Source: Sphingomonadales bacterium (lineage in GTDB: Bacteria > Pseudomonadota > Alphaproteobacteria > Sphingomonadales > Sphingomonadaceae). Taken from it: a stretch of DNA of 34,192 nt. Every line of letters begins with the position of its first letter. The first letter of the stretch is position 1. The stretch lies in NCBI GenBank assembly GCA_021298455.1, contig JAJTFR010000017.1, positions 1 to 34,192 of the forward strand, given 5' to 3'. The notes under the pieces are model-generated. The model was not told the origin of the DNA. It saw only the letters and a list, made by a program, of their open reading frames with translations, and ran no database searches. Positions 16,551 through 23,693 of the stretch are shown piece after piece. A program made the position numbers and the translations under genes.

Positions 16551-16845
16551 CGGACACGCGCTCCACTAGGCCCAGATCGGCCAGTTCTTCCAGACGGATG
16601 GCAATCAGTGCAACGGCCTCGGCACGCTTGCCAAGGTCGAACTGAGTTGCCAGCCGCGCCGCGAGCGTTGTCGCGTCGACCGCATCGTTGCGCATGGCGG
16701 CAAGCATCTGCGGCACCGGCTCTGTCACCATATGGGTGACCCCGGAACGGCGCTGATAGATAAGCGTCAGCATATCGAGCGGGTCGACAATAAGGCTGTC
16801 GGCGGGTTCTGCTTGGTAAAGTTTATCGGTCGCGGCCACGGCCAA
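16543..16845 (-). CDS. PqqD-like protein of the HPr-rel-A system
   Basis: About 100 residues with a PqqD-type pattern: a beta-rich start (SLIVDPLDMLTLIYQRRSG), a central helix (PVPQMLAAM) and a winged-helix-like end (LEELADLGLVERV). PqqD proteins bind leader peptides of ribosomal peptides and hand them to modifying enzymes. The partner genes directly downstream are the kinase and nucleotidyltransferase. The start is weakly defined: a TTG at 16845 or a GTG at 16839, and no good ribosome-binding site is seen. It lies 37 bases after the Tat-exported protein gene. Confidence 0.75.
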   Translation of the reverse strand: MAVAATDKLYQAEPADSLIVDPLDMLTLIYQRRSGVTHMVTEPVPQMLAAMRNDAVDATTLAARLATQFDLGKRAEAVALIAIRLEELADLGLVERVSGA

Positions 16846-16882
16846 GGCGTAACGCGTTGCCGTTAAAATTCAATCCACTCAA

Positions 16883-17284
16883 TCAGCGGGGCATTTGCAA
16901 CGATGCAAAACAGGTAAAGCCGCTCTGCCCTGCCTGCAGCCGGCGGATATAATTCACATAGGCCTGGCTTTGTTCATAGCTCGTACCCGGCAGGGTCCTG
17001 CCTGATAAAGCCCGCTTCACTTCTTCGCCGGTAAATTTCTGGCCGGTGGCAACGAATGATCCCGGCGTATCAGGCGGAACCAGCTTGCCCGCAGCATCAA
17101 TATTCATGCCTGTGCCATGCGGCCCGGGAACAGGGATCTGACAGTTAAGGACTGAGCCAGCCGTCTGCGCCAGCGCCGGACGGACCGAGACGATTGCGGC
17201 GACACCGGCCGCGCCAAGCATCAGAGCCCGACGGCTGGATCCACTCGCTTTGTTCGCGTCGCTATTACCCTCGTCACCAGTCAT
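16883..17284 (-). CDS. Tat-exported small protein heading the HPr-rel-A cluster
   Basis: The 133-residue protein has a Tat-like signal: SSRRALMLGAAGVAAIVS followed by RPALAQ, with likely cleavage after Ala-Gln-type residues near 40. The mature part, about 93 residues, is Pro/Gly-rich early (CQIPVPGPHGTGMN), has YVNYIRRLQAG later, and holds two Cys that could form a disulfide (near SVLNC and GFTCF). I do not recognise the family. AAGGAAAATGC precedes the ATG. As the first gene of the cluster it is a candidate substrate or exported effector of the PqqD/kinase/nucleotidyltransferase set; this is inference from position only. Confidence 0.75.
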   Translation of the reverse strand: MTGDEGNSDANKASGSSRRALMLGAAGVAAIVSVRPALAQTAGSVLNCQIPVPGPHGTGMNIDAAGKLVPPDTPGSFVATGQKFTGEEVKRALSGRTLPGTSYEQSQAYVNYIRRLQAGQSGFTCFASLQMPR

Positions 17285-17390
17285 GCATTTTCCTTAGCAA
17301 GATCGCCGCGTAAATCCATGGCCTGAATTGTAAACATCGGGCCGCGTCTTGGAACGGGACATCCCCGCACTGACGGGTTAACGGCACGAA

Positions 17391-17421
17391 AAAAGGGGCT
17401 ACCATACAGGCCGCCCCTTTT
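17391..17421 (-). terminator. intrinsic terminator after the NTF2-like gene
   Basis: AAAAGGGGC (17391-17399) pairs perfectly with GCCCCTTTT (17413-17421) around a 13-base loop. On the minus strand it ends in a T-run and lies 27 bases past the stop of the NTF2-like gene. It is symmetric enough to act on both strands, but no plus-strand gene approaches it. Confidence 0.85.
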
Positions 17422-17447
17422 CTTAATTCAATGTGATCGAAAATCGA

Positions 17448-17942
17448 TCAGCTGGTCTTTTCCGGCATCATCGAAGAGTGTAGATGGTCGATCTTCCACG
17501 CACCGTCTTCGAGCCGGTAGATGAAGGAATAGCGTGCCTTCACGTCGGTTTTTACACCGGTCGCAGCGTCGGTCAGGGTAACTGTCCAGGTACCGAGGCG
17601 CGCTGCCTGGTTGCAGCCCATCTTGAAGGTGCTGCTATTGATCGTGCCGACCGGGCTGCCCTTGAGGAAGCCAACGAAATAGTCCTGGATTTCGCTATGG
17701 TTGGTGCGCGGCTTGTTCGAAACCGTTGCCAACAGAACGGCGTCCTTGGTGAAAAGCTTGGTCACCGTCGCAGGGTCCTTCGTGGCCCATGCCGCGTTGA
17801 ATTGGCCAAACAGCCCATCAACCTGCTGCTGCGTCACCGCAGCGCATTTCATCCTCGACGATTTCGACTTGGCTTCCGCCATAGGCGCGAATGCGACGAG
17901 TGCAGCTGCACCGCCTAGGGCCAGGATAGCGTTACGAACCAT
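17448..17942 (-). CDS. exported NTF2-like (SgcJ/EcaC, DUF4440-type) protein
   Basis: The protein has 164 residues. A Sec signal (MVRNAILALGGAAALVAFA, cut after AEA) is followed by an NTF2-like fold: QVDGLFGQFNAAWATKDPAT, FTKDAVLLATVS, and a C-terminal RYSFIYRLEDGAWKIDHLHSS. The family is annotated SgcJ/EcaC, a name that does not prove activity; many members are small periplasmic binding or catalytic proteins of unknown role. I chose the ATG at 17942 because CGGAGAG lies just upstream; the longer frame from 18008 has no signal-like start. A long hairpin in the leader overlaps that ribosome-binding site. It is monocistronic, with its own terminator. Confidence 0.85.
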   Translation of the reverse strand: MVRNAILALGGAAALVAFAPMAEAKSKSSRMKCAAVTQQQVDGLFGQFNAAWATKDPATVTKLFTKDAVLLATVSNKPRTNHSEIQDYFVGFLKGSPVGTINSSTFKMGCNQAARLGTWTVTLTDAATGVKTDVKARYSFIYRLEDGAWKIDHLHSSMMPEKTS

Positions 17943-17951
17943 ATTAACTCT

Positions 17952-17987
17952 CCGATATGCGTAGCGTTTCCCCGCTGCGCATATCGG
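17952..17987 (-). promoter_or_regulatory. leader hairpin overlapping the ribosome-binding site of the NTF2-like gene
   Basis: CCGATATGCG (17952-17961) and CGCATATCGG (17978-17987) are perfect inverted repeats, extended inward by four more pairs with one mismatch, around an 8-base loop. In the minus-strand RNA the 3' arm ends in CGG, which is the start of the CGGAGAG ribosome-binding site 9 bases before the ATG. It could be an RNA switch or thermosensor, or a protein-binding palindrome. Confidence 0.6.
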
Positions 17988-18057
17988 AACTAATTTATGG
18001 CGATTCAACCAGGCGTTACGTCACAGCATGTAACTTGTTACGCCCATCGAACATCAA

Positions 18058-19617
18058 CTAAAATTCGATCTGCATCCGCGCTTGCAACAGATCGGTGCCA
18101 TAGGACTGGCGATCGACTGGCACAGTGGACAGCGGATCGACCAAAGAGGCAACGGGCCCGCCATTGACCTGGATGCGTCCATAGTTGACCATGAAACGGA
18201 TATAGTCGATCGGATACCAGTTCAGACCGAGCAGATAGCTTGTCTGCGAACCGCCGCGCCCCAGCCGACCCGGCAAGGCCGCAAGGCTGCCGATGCCGGT
18301 CGTGAAATTGCTGGTGAGGCCGTTTTTCAGCGCAGCATCGTCAAGATCGATATGATCAACGCGCGCCGCAATCTGGAATGCGCCCGATCCACCCTTGTTC
18401 AGGGGGTTCAGCACCTTGGTCCGCGTCCAGATTCCTTCGCCACGACGATATCCCCGCGTTTCGCCGGTCAGGAAGAAACCTATTTCGCCATAAGCGCCGA
18501 AGTAAGAAGGATCACCTGTCGGCGTTACGGCAACATTGCCACCGCTGAATGCATCCAGCCCGGTTGCGCGATCGCCGGCACGATAGGCATCAGCCTTCAG
18601 CCATTGACCCTCACCCACAAAATAGAGCCCCTTGAACACACCCGCAATCTCGGCCCCGATGATCCGGTCGCTCTTTGCCGCAAAATTGCCGGTATCGACG
18701 AAACGTACGTCCGTCAGCTGCGTGTTGGGACGTGCGCGATACCGGGCAACCTGTCCGGTCGATGGTGTATTGACGCCAGCAATGCCGCCATTGGATGCAA
18801 ATTCACGATGCTGGTAACCGAGGCCGAAATGCAACTGGCCACCCAGAGCCTTGGGCGCGTAAACTAGGCGCGCGGCACCAATATAACCATCATTGTCGAA
18901 TGTGCTGTCAATGCTGTGCGCAGCAAACATGCCAGCCTCGGCGCGCCAATCGTCATTTCCGCTATGCCAGGCCAAGGCAGCGCCAAGGCGGCGGCTGTTC
19001 AGGAAGGCATCGTTGAATGCCGCGCGTTCAAGGAAGGAGTTGTTGTTCGAGCTTGAAATCTGCTCCATCCCGTTGAGCGTTTCGAAATTGCCAATGCGCA
19101 CGACAAGCGGGGCATTGGCCGGGCTGTAGCTTAAAAAGACATCACCGAAATTGACCGCCGAATTGGCAAAATCTGCCTCGACCTTATAGCCAAATCCACC
19201 CGGCATCGTTCCTTCTGCACCCAGGCGGACGCGGCGAACGCGGCTGTTGAAGCCGAGGTTACGGTTGGCGGCATAATCGCCGGGCAGACCAACATATCCG
19301 GTATCATAATGCAGGCGGCCACGCGGCTTGAATGTCCATCCGCCGTCACCCTTGATTTCAGCCGCCCCTTTGAAGGCGATTTCGGGTACAGGCTTCGAAT
19401 CGGGCTTTTTCTCAGGCGCTGGGGCAGGTTGCGGCGCAGGCGCGGCTGAGACCTTTTCGACCTTCGCCGAAAGTTCCGCGAGTTGCGCCTTCAGCGCAGA
19501 AACCTCTGCACGCAATGCCTCGACCTCGGCATCGTTCGACTGCGCCGCAGCGGGATCGGCCATTGCCAGGGCGATAACCGCCGTACCTGCGAGATAGATC
19601 GATTTTGCCAACGTCAT
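18058..19617 (-). CDS. OprP/OprO-type porin
   Basis: This 519-residue outer-membrane protein has a signal peptide (MTLAKSIYLAGTAVIALAMA, cut after AAA or AAAQ). A coiled-coil segment follows (about 30-55, EALRAEVSALKAQLAELSAK), then a Pro/Ala-rich linker and a beta-barrel ending in the terminal Phe (ARMQIEF). The barrel pattern (LHYDTGYV, RRVRLGAEGTMPGGFGYK, FGDVFLSY) fits PF07396, the phosphate/pyrophosphate-selective porins, though sphingomonad members may have other solutes. The ATG at 19617 has GGAG 8 bases upstream; the longer frame from 19668 runs through a leader hairpin and has no signal-like start. It follows the TonB receptor on the same strand. Confidence 0.9.
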   Translation of the reverse strand: MTLAKSIYLAGTAVIALAMADPAAAQSNDAEVEALRAEVSALKAQLAELSAKVEKVSAAPAPQPAPAPEKKPDSKPVPEIAFKGAAEIKGDGGWTFKPRGRLHYDTGYVGLPGDYAANRNLGFNSRVRRVRLGAEGTMPGGFGYKVEADFANSAVNFGDVFLSYSPANAPLVVRIGNFETLNGMEQISSSNNNSFLERAAFNDAFLNSRRLGAALAWHSGNDDWRAEAGMFAAHSIDSTFDNDGYIGAARLVYAPKALGGQLHFGLGYQHREFASNGGIAGVNTPSTGQVARYRARPNTQLTDVRFVDTGNFAAKSDRIIGAEIAGVFKGLYFVGEGQWLKADAYRAGDRATGLDAFSGGNVAVTPTGDPSYFGAYGEIGFFLTGETRGYRRGEGIWTRTKVLNPLNKGGSGAFQIAARVDHIDLDDAALKNGLTSNFTTGIGSLAALPGRLGRGGSQTSYLLGLNWYPIDYIRFMVNYGRIQVNGGPVASLVDPLSTVPVDRQSYGTDLLQARMQIEF

Positions 19618-19629
19618 AAAAATTGCTCC

Positions 19630-19667
19630 TGCATCATGCGAACAAGCATGTTGGTCCGCATGATGCA
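19630..19667 (-). promoter_or_regulatory. leader hairpin abutting the porin ribosome-binding site
   Basis: TGCATCATGCG (19630-19640) and CGCATGATGCA (19657-19667) are perfect 11-base inverted repeats. A smaller AACA/TGTT stem lies inside the loop. In the minus-strand RNA the 3' arm is followed at once by GGAG, the porin ribosome-binding site. It may stabilise the mRNA or control translation, or be an operator. Confidence 0.6.
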
Positions 19668-19671
19668 AGGC

Positions 19672-19695
19672 CTGCCCGTCGTCGGTGACGGGCAG
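19672..19695 (-). terminator. hairpin between TonB receptor and porin genes, no T-run
   Basis: CTGCCCGTC (19672-19680) pairs perfectly with GACGGGCAG (19687-19695) around a 6-base loop. It follows the TonB receptor stop by about 57 bases, where a terminator would be expected, but no T-run follows on the minus strand, so termination is doubtful. It may instead limit read-through or protect mRNA. Confidence 0.35.
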
Positions 19696-19696
19696 T

Positions 19697-19725
19697 ATGA
19701 CGCTTTTGTTGCAGCTATGTTACAA
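19697..19725 (-). promoter_or_regulatory. candidate PhoB box upstream of the porin
   Basis: On the minus strand three 7-base units, TTGTAAC, CTGCAAC and GCGTCAT, are each separated by 4 bases. That is the spacing of Pho boxes (CTGTCAT repeats, 11-base period). The individual units match only partly. An OprP-type porin is a plausible Pho target. No good -10 element is clear. Confidence 0.3.
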
Positions 19726-19752
19726 TTTAAAAATGCTGCTGTTAGATGATCG

Positions 19753-22149
19753 TCAGAATGCCACGGTCACTTCTATCCCGACAGTGCGTGGCGCATTGAA
19801 ATTGGCATAATCACCCAGCACCAGCCTGTTGGCGTTCGAACGGCGGTAGATGATAGAATTGTTGAGAAGGTTCCGCGCCCAGAGCGCGACTGTCATATTC
19901 TGGCCGTTATCCGACATCGGAATTTCAGCGAGCGACAGTCGGGCATTGACGATAAAGCTCTTGTCGGTTTTCACATTCTCACTGGCAAAGGTAAAGGCAG
20001 GTGACGAATAATTTCCGTCGACATGCAGCTTCAACATTGCGCCATTGGCACTGACCGGAATGTCATAATCGATCGAACCCGACAGTGCGTGCTTGGGCGT
20101 GTAAAGGATATACACATCCTGGAACACCGGCGTTGTCACCGGCGGCGTCAATGATGCGTTGAGCTGTTCTTGAACTGTATTCCGCGCGGGCGGAACCTTG
20201 GTGTAGGTATAGGCATAGGACATTCCAAGCGACAGGCCATCTGCCGGCCGCACCGTCAGATCGGCTTCGATACCGCGTATTTTTGTCGTCCCGGCGGCGT
20301 TCACGGTTTCCAGCGTGTTACGCACGGTGCCATTGGCCTGCGGGATGAAGAAGTTGAAGTCGACCTGTGTGTCGGTGCGATCCATGATGTAGCCGGCAAG
20401 GTTCAGACGGACGAGGCGATCGAAAAATTCGGTCTTCGCGCCAACTTCGTAAGACTTCACTGCCTCCGGACCGAATGACCGGTAGTTGAGCGAGCGCGAA
20501 CTGGCTCCGCCGGCGCGATAACCGGTCGCATATTTCGCATATAGATTGATGCTGTCGCTTGCCTGCCAGGCAATCGTCGCAAGCGGATCGAAGCGGCGGT
20601 CATTTTCGCGGAAGGTGAAACTTGTCGCCGCTCCATTGACGGTGAAAAGGCGGCCATTTTTCTCGTCACGCGTCATGCGGCCACCAAGCGTGAGCGCAAG
20701 CGTTTCAAGATTATAGGTCGCCTGGCCATAGACGGCATAGCTTTTTGCAAAGGCGACGCTCGCACGCGCAACCGGCGATAGCGGATAGGTAGCCGGATCG
20801 ATGATCGAATAGGCGGTTCCGTCGGCGTTCCAGCGGTTAGTGTTGGGCGTGCGCGCAGAATCTTCGGCGCGTTCGTTGAAATAATAGCCGCCAAAGACAT
20901 AATCGAGATCGCCGGCTTTGCCGACCACCTGCAATTCCTGGCTGAACTGGCGCTGATCGAGCGTGGCGATGCTGTAGCGGCTGAAGCTGCCATTGGGTGC
21001 GAAAACCGGGGTGCGATTGGCAAGACCCGAATTGTCGAACTGCCGGTCGCTTACGGTGCGCCAAGCGGTGATTGAACGGATCTCGGCATCGTCGGTGATG
21101 TCCCAAGCCAGTTTTGACGTTACGCCAAAGGTTTTGCCAATGCTGGGCTGTTGCGGCACGCCGACAGAGGCGGTTTTGGCGCGCTCGGGCTGGACGGTTA
21201 CAAGGGCGGGAAGCGGTGCCACAAAGCCCGACGGCAGGCGCCCGCCATTGGCCTGGATCTGGGCAACGGTTGCAACAGGGCGACCGGTGGGGTTGAAATT
21301 GATCAACTGGCTAAGGAAAGCCGTGCTTTCATCATGGCCCGAATCGATCGAGAAATCGGCAGTGAAATCTTCGCTGGGCTTCCAGCGAACGGCGGCGCGG
21401 CCACCATAACGGTGAAAATAATTCCAACCCTTTTGCCCGGCGAGCGGGTTTTGGGTGGTGGCATTCTGATGCTGTAGCGACGCGTCCAATTTGATCGAGA
21501 AGCCCGCAACTTCAGGCAGATCAAGCCGCAGCGTGCCATTGTAACGCCCGTAATTGCCAAGCCCTGCCGTCACGCGGCCGCCAAATTCGCCGCTCGGTGC
21601 GCGCAGCACCATATTCACGGCACCGCCTTCGGTGTTCCGGCCGAACAATGTGCCTTGTGGCCCTTTCAGCACCTCAATCCGTTCGACATCAAGGAAGCCG
21701 GCATTCAGACCATGCTGGCGGCCGAGATAAACGCCATCAACATAAACGCCGACACCCTGTTCGCGCGCCGGCTGATTGGCATCATCAGGAACGATACCAC
21801 GCATGCCGATGGTCAGCGCGGTCTGGCGCGATTCAAAGGTCGAAATGCGCAGCGAGGGGATACCGCCATCACCCAGATCCAAAAGGCTTGATGCCTGACG
21901 CTTTTGCAGATCCTCATCGCTCATTACCGCAATTGCGATCGGCGTTTCCTGCAAATTGGTTTCACGCTTGGTCGCGGTCACCACAATGTCGACCAGCCCG
22001 CTGCTATCCTGCGCCTCACCAAAGGCTTCACCGCCAGCTTCAACGGCGCCTGCGTCAGCATCAACAGCCATGGCATCGTTGGCAAATGCCGGCACCGTTG
22101 CAAAAGCTGCAAGCGCGGTGCCTGCGAGAAAAGCGGATCTTGGAAACAT
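19753..22149 (-). CDS. TonB-dependent outer-membrane receptor
   Basis: The 798-residue receptor has a signal peptide (MFPRSAFLAGTALAAFATV, cut after AFA), an acidic Ala-rich spacer, a TonB-box-like DIVVTATKRE, a plug domain (GVYVDGVYLGR, ERIEVLKGPQGTLFGRN, GGAVN) and a 22-strand barrel ending in Phe (GIEVTVAF). Such receptors import siderophores, cobalamin, sugars or other large solutes; the substrate cannot be told from sequence. A GTG at 22158 would add three residues; I preferred the ATG at 22149 with GGGG 8 bases upstream. It lies upstream of the porin on the same strand and diverges from the SDR gene. Confidence 0.93.
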   Translation of the reverse strand: MFPRSAFLAGTALAAFATVPAFANDAMAVDADAGAVEAGGEAFGEAQDSSGLVDIVVTATKRETNLQETPIAIAVMSDEDLQKRQASSLLDLGDGGIPSLRISTFESRQTALTIGMRGIVPDDANQPAREQGVGVYVDGVYLGRQHGLNAGFLDVERIEVLKGPQGTLFGRNTEGGAVNMVLRAPSGEFGGRVTAGLGNYGRYNGTLRLDLPEVAGFSIKLDASLQHQNATTQNPLAGQKGWNYFHRYGGRAAVRWKPSEDFTADFSIDSGHDESTAFLSQLINFNPTGRPVATVAQIQANGGRLPSGFVAPLPALVTVQPERAKTASVGVPQQPSIGKTFGVTSKLAWDITDDAEIRSITAWRTVSDRQFDNSGLANRTPVFAPNGSFSRYSIATLDQRQFSQELQVVGKAGDLDYVFGGYYFNERAEDSARTPNTNRWNADGTAYSIIDPATYPLSPVARASVAFAKSYAVYGQATYNLETLALTLGGRMTRDEKNGRLFTVNGAATSFTFRENDRRFDPLATIAWQASDSINLYAKYATGYRAGGASSRSLNYRSFGPEAVKSYEVGAKTEFFDRLVRLNLAGYIMDRTDTQVDFNFFIPQANGTVRNTLETVNAAGTTKIRGIEADLTVRPADGLSLGMSYAYTYTKVPPARNTVQEQLNASLTPPVTTPVFQDVYILYTPKHALSGSIDYDIPVSANGAMLKLHVDGNYSSPAFTFASENVKTDKSFIVNARLSLAEIPMSDNGQNMTVALWARNLLNNSIIYRRSNANRLVLGDYANFNAPRTVGIEVTVAF

Positions 22150-22275
22150 AATGGTCACCCCGTGTGATTCGTTGCTGTTGGGGCGGCACTAGGGCGGCGA
22201 CGTTACAGGCGAGCGACGCTTTGGTGACGGATCAGCGTCAAATTATTGACCGATTTATGACAGTGAGATGCCCTG

Positions 22276-22293
22276 CTTTACGCTTGCGTAAAG
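22276..22293. promoter_or_regulatory. 18-base palindrome upstream of the SDR gene
   Basis: CTTTACGC-TT-GCGTAAAG is a perfect palindrome with a 2-base centre, 91 bases before the SDR ATG, in the region shared with the divergent TonB receptor. The form recalls operators of regulators of fatty-acid and branched-chain degradation (LiuR- or TetR-type), but no regulator gene is adjacent. Confidence 0.45.
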
Positions 22294-22383
22294 GTAAGGG
22301 TCGTGCCAAGTCGCGCCGCATCCATTATCTGTGCGGGGTTCGGAAAAGATGCCGCGCGTCAATCTAGCGTCAGGAGAAAAACC

Positions 22384-23289
22384 ATGACCATCAATTTCAA
22401 GGATAAAGTCGCAATTGTGACCGGCGCTGGCGGCGGTCTGGGTCGGGCCTATGCGCTCGAACTCGCAAAGCGCGGCGCAAAGGTTGTTGTCAACGACCTT
22501 GGCGGTTCGCGCGACGGCACCGGCCATTCGGACGCCGCGCTGCAGGTGGTTGAAGAAATCAAGGCTGCCGGCGGCGAAGCCATGTCGAACGGCGGCAGCG
22601 TTACTGAATATGAACAGATGGTGGAAATGGTCGCCAAGGCAAAAGAAGCCTGGGGCGGGGTACATATCCTGATCAACAATGCCGGCATCCTGCGCGACAA
22701 GAGCTTTGCGAAGATGGAAATTGCCGACTGGAAATTGGTCATTGACGTCCACCTGAACGGTTCGGCCAATTGCACTAAGGCGGTGTGGGATATGATGCGC
22801 GAACAAAATTACGGCCGCATCCTGATGACCGCTTCATCGACCGGCCTGTACGGCAATTTCGGCCAGGCCAATTATGGTGCGGCAAAGCTGGGGCTCGCAG
22901 GCTTCACCAAGACGCTGTATCTCGAAGGCGCGAAATATAATGTGAAGTGCAACACAATCGCCCCGATCGCTGCCACCCGCATGACCGAAGACATCCTGCC
23001 GCCTGCGGCCTTTGCGATGTTCGATCCGGTCAATGTCGTGCCTGCTGCATTGTTCCTGGTATCCGAAGATGCGCCGTCCAATGTCATCATGGGTGCGGGC
23101 GCAGGCTTCTTCCACACAGCCAATGTCACCATGACGCAAGGCAAATTGCTGTCGGGTGATGATCTGTCGCCGGAGGGCGTTGCTGCCAATTTCGCCGAGA
23201 TCAGCGATCGCGCCGGTGAGATGGTTCCCCAGTCGGGCGGCGAACAATCGATGCAGGCGATGAAGCTGCTGCAGGCCAAAGCGGGCTAA
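22384..23289 (+). CDS. SDR dehydrogenase, 3-hydroxyacyl-CoA dehydrogenase-like
   Basis: The 301-residue short-chain dehydrogenase has the nucleotide motif TGAGGGLGRA (13-22), INNAG (97-101), a catalytic Ser151 and Tyr164-x3-Lys168 (YGAAK). The segment VNDLGGSRDGTGHS after the Rossmann start is typical of the (3R)-hydroxyacyl-CoA dehydrogenase unit of peroxisomal-type multifunctional enzyme 2, so a role in fatty-acid or sterol side-chain oxidation is likely. The ATG at 22384 has AGGAGA in front. It is monocistronic, ending at a strong terminator. Confidence 0.9.
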   Translation: MTINFKDKVAIVTGAGGGLGRAYALELAKRGAKVVVNDLGGSRDGTGHSDAALQVVEEIKAAGGEAMSNGGSVTEYEQMVEMVAKAKEAWGGVHILINNAGILRDKSFAKMEIADWKLVIDVHLNGSANCTKAVWDMMREQNYGRILMTASSTGLYGNFGQANYGAAKLGLAGFTKTLYLEGAKYNVKCNTIAPIAATRMTEDILPPAAFAMFDPVNVVPAALFLVSEDAPSNVIMGAGAGFFHTANVTMTQGKLLSGDDLSPEGVAANFAEISDRAGEMVPQSGGEQSMQAMKLLQAKAG

Positions 23290-23310
23290 GCTGCCTTCTG
23301 AAAGTTCAAG

Positions 23311-23345
23311 AAAAGCCCTCCTGCCACGCGGCCGGGGGGCTTTTT
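23311..23345. terminator. bidirectional intrinsic terminator
   Basis: AAAAGCCCTCC pairs with GGGGGGCTTTTT around a GC-rich loop, giving a T-run on both strands. It lies 21 bases after the SDR stop, and its other end touches the stop codon of the convergent DUF2794 gene. Confidence 0.88.
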
Positions 23346-23693
23346 CTATGGCTCGACCAGTTTCAAAAGTTTGCGTTCGACCGGCGCGAGAACGGGGGCT
23401 AGTTCATGCCCACGTTTCAACACCGCGCCGCCCTCACCGATCAACGCCCACATCCCCTGCTTGTTTCGCAATGCAGGGTTTTTGACGATGCGATATTCAG
23501 GCCGCTCGGCAGTGCGGCGAAAGGCGGAAAAGACGGCCATGTCGCGACCAAGGTCAATCGCGTAATCGCGCCAATTTCCGGCAGCGACCATGCGGCCATA
23601 CAGGTCGAGAATGCGGGTCAGTTCGTCACGATCAAAACCCACTTGGCTGGGCAAGCGGGCGCTGACCGGAAAGGGCGTGATAACCGCGCTCAA
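23346..23693 (-). CDS. DUF2794 protein
   Basis: The 115-residue protein matches the alphaproteobacterial DUF2794 family: FDRDELTRILDLYGRMVAAG, WRDYAIDLGRDMAVFSAFRR and RPEYRIVKNPALRNKQG. The function is unknown. It starts with TTG at 23693, overlapping the cysE stop (TTGA), so it is probably translated by coupling. Its stop codon abuts the shared terminator. Confidence 0.88.
   Translation of the reverse strand: MSAVITPFPVSARLPSQVGFDRDELTRILDLYGRMVAAGNWRDYAIDLGRDMAVFSAFRRTAERPEYRIVKNPALRNKQGMWALIGEGGAVLKRGHELAPVLAPVERKLLKLVEP

Noticed and set aside
18013-18046. GGCGTTAC ... GTTACGCC symmetry after the porin stop
   Set aside because: The arms are not true reverse complements over their full length and no T-run follows.
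18082-18867. 261-codon plus-strand open frame opposite the porin
   Set aside because: No signal peptide or domain; the porin on the minus strand ends in the expected terminal Phe.
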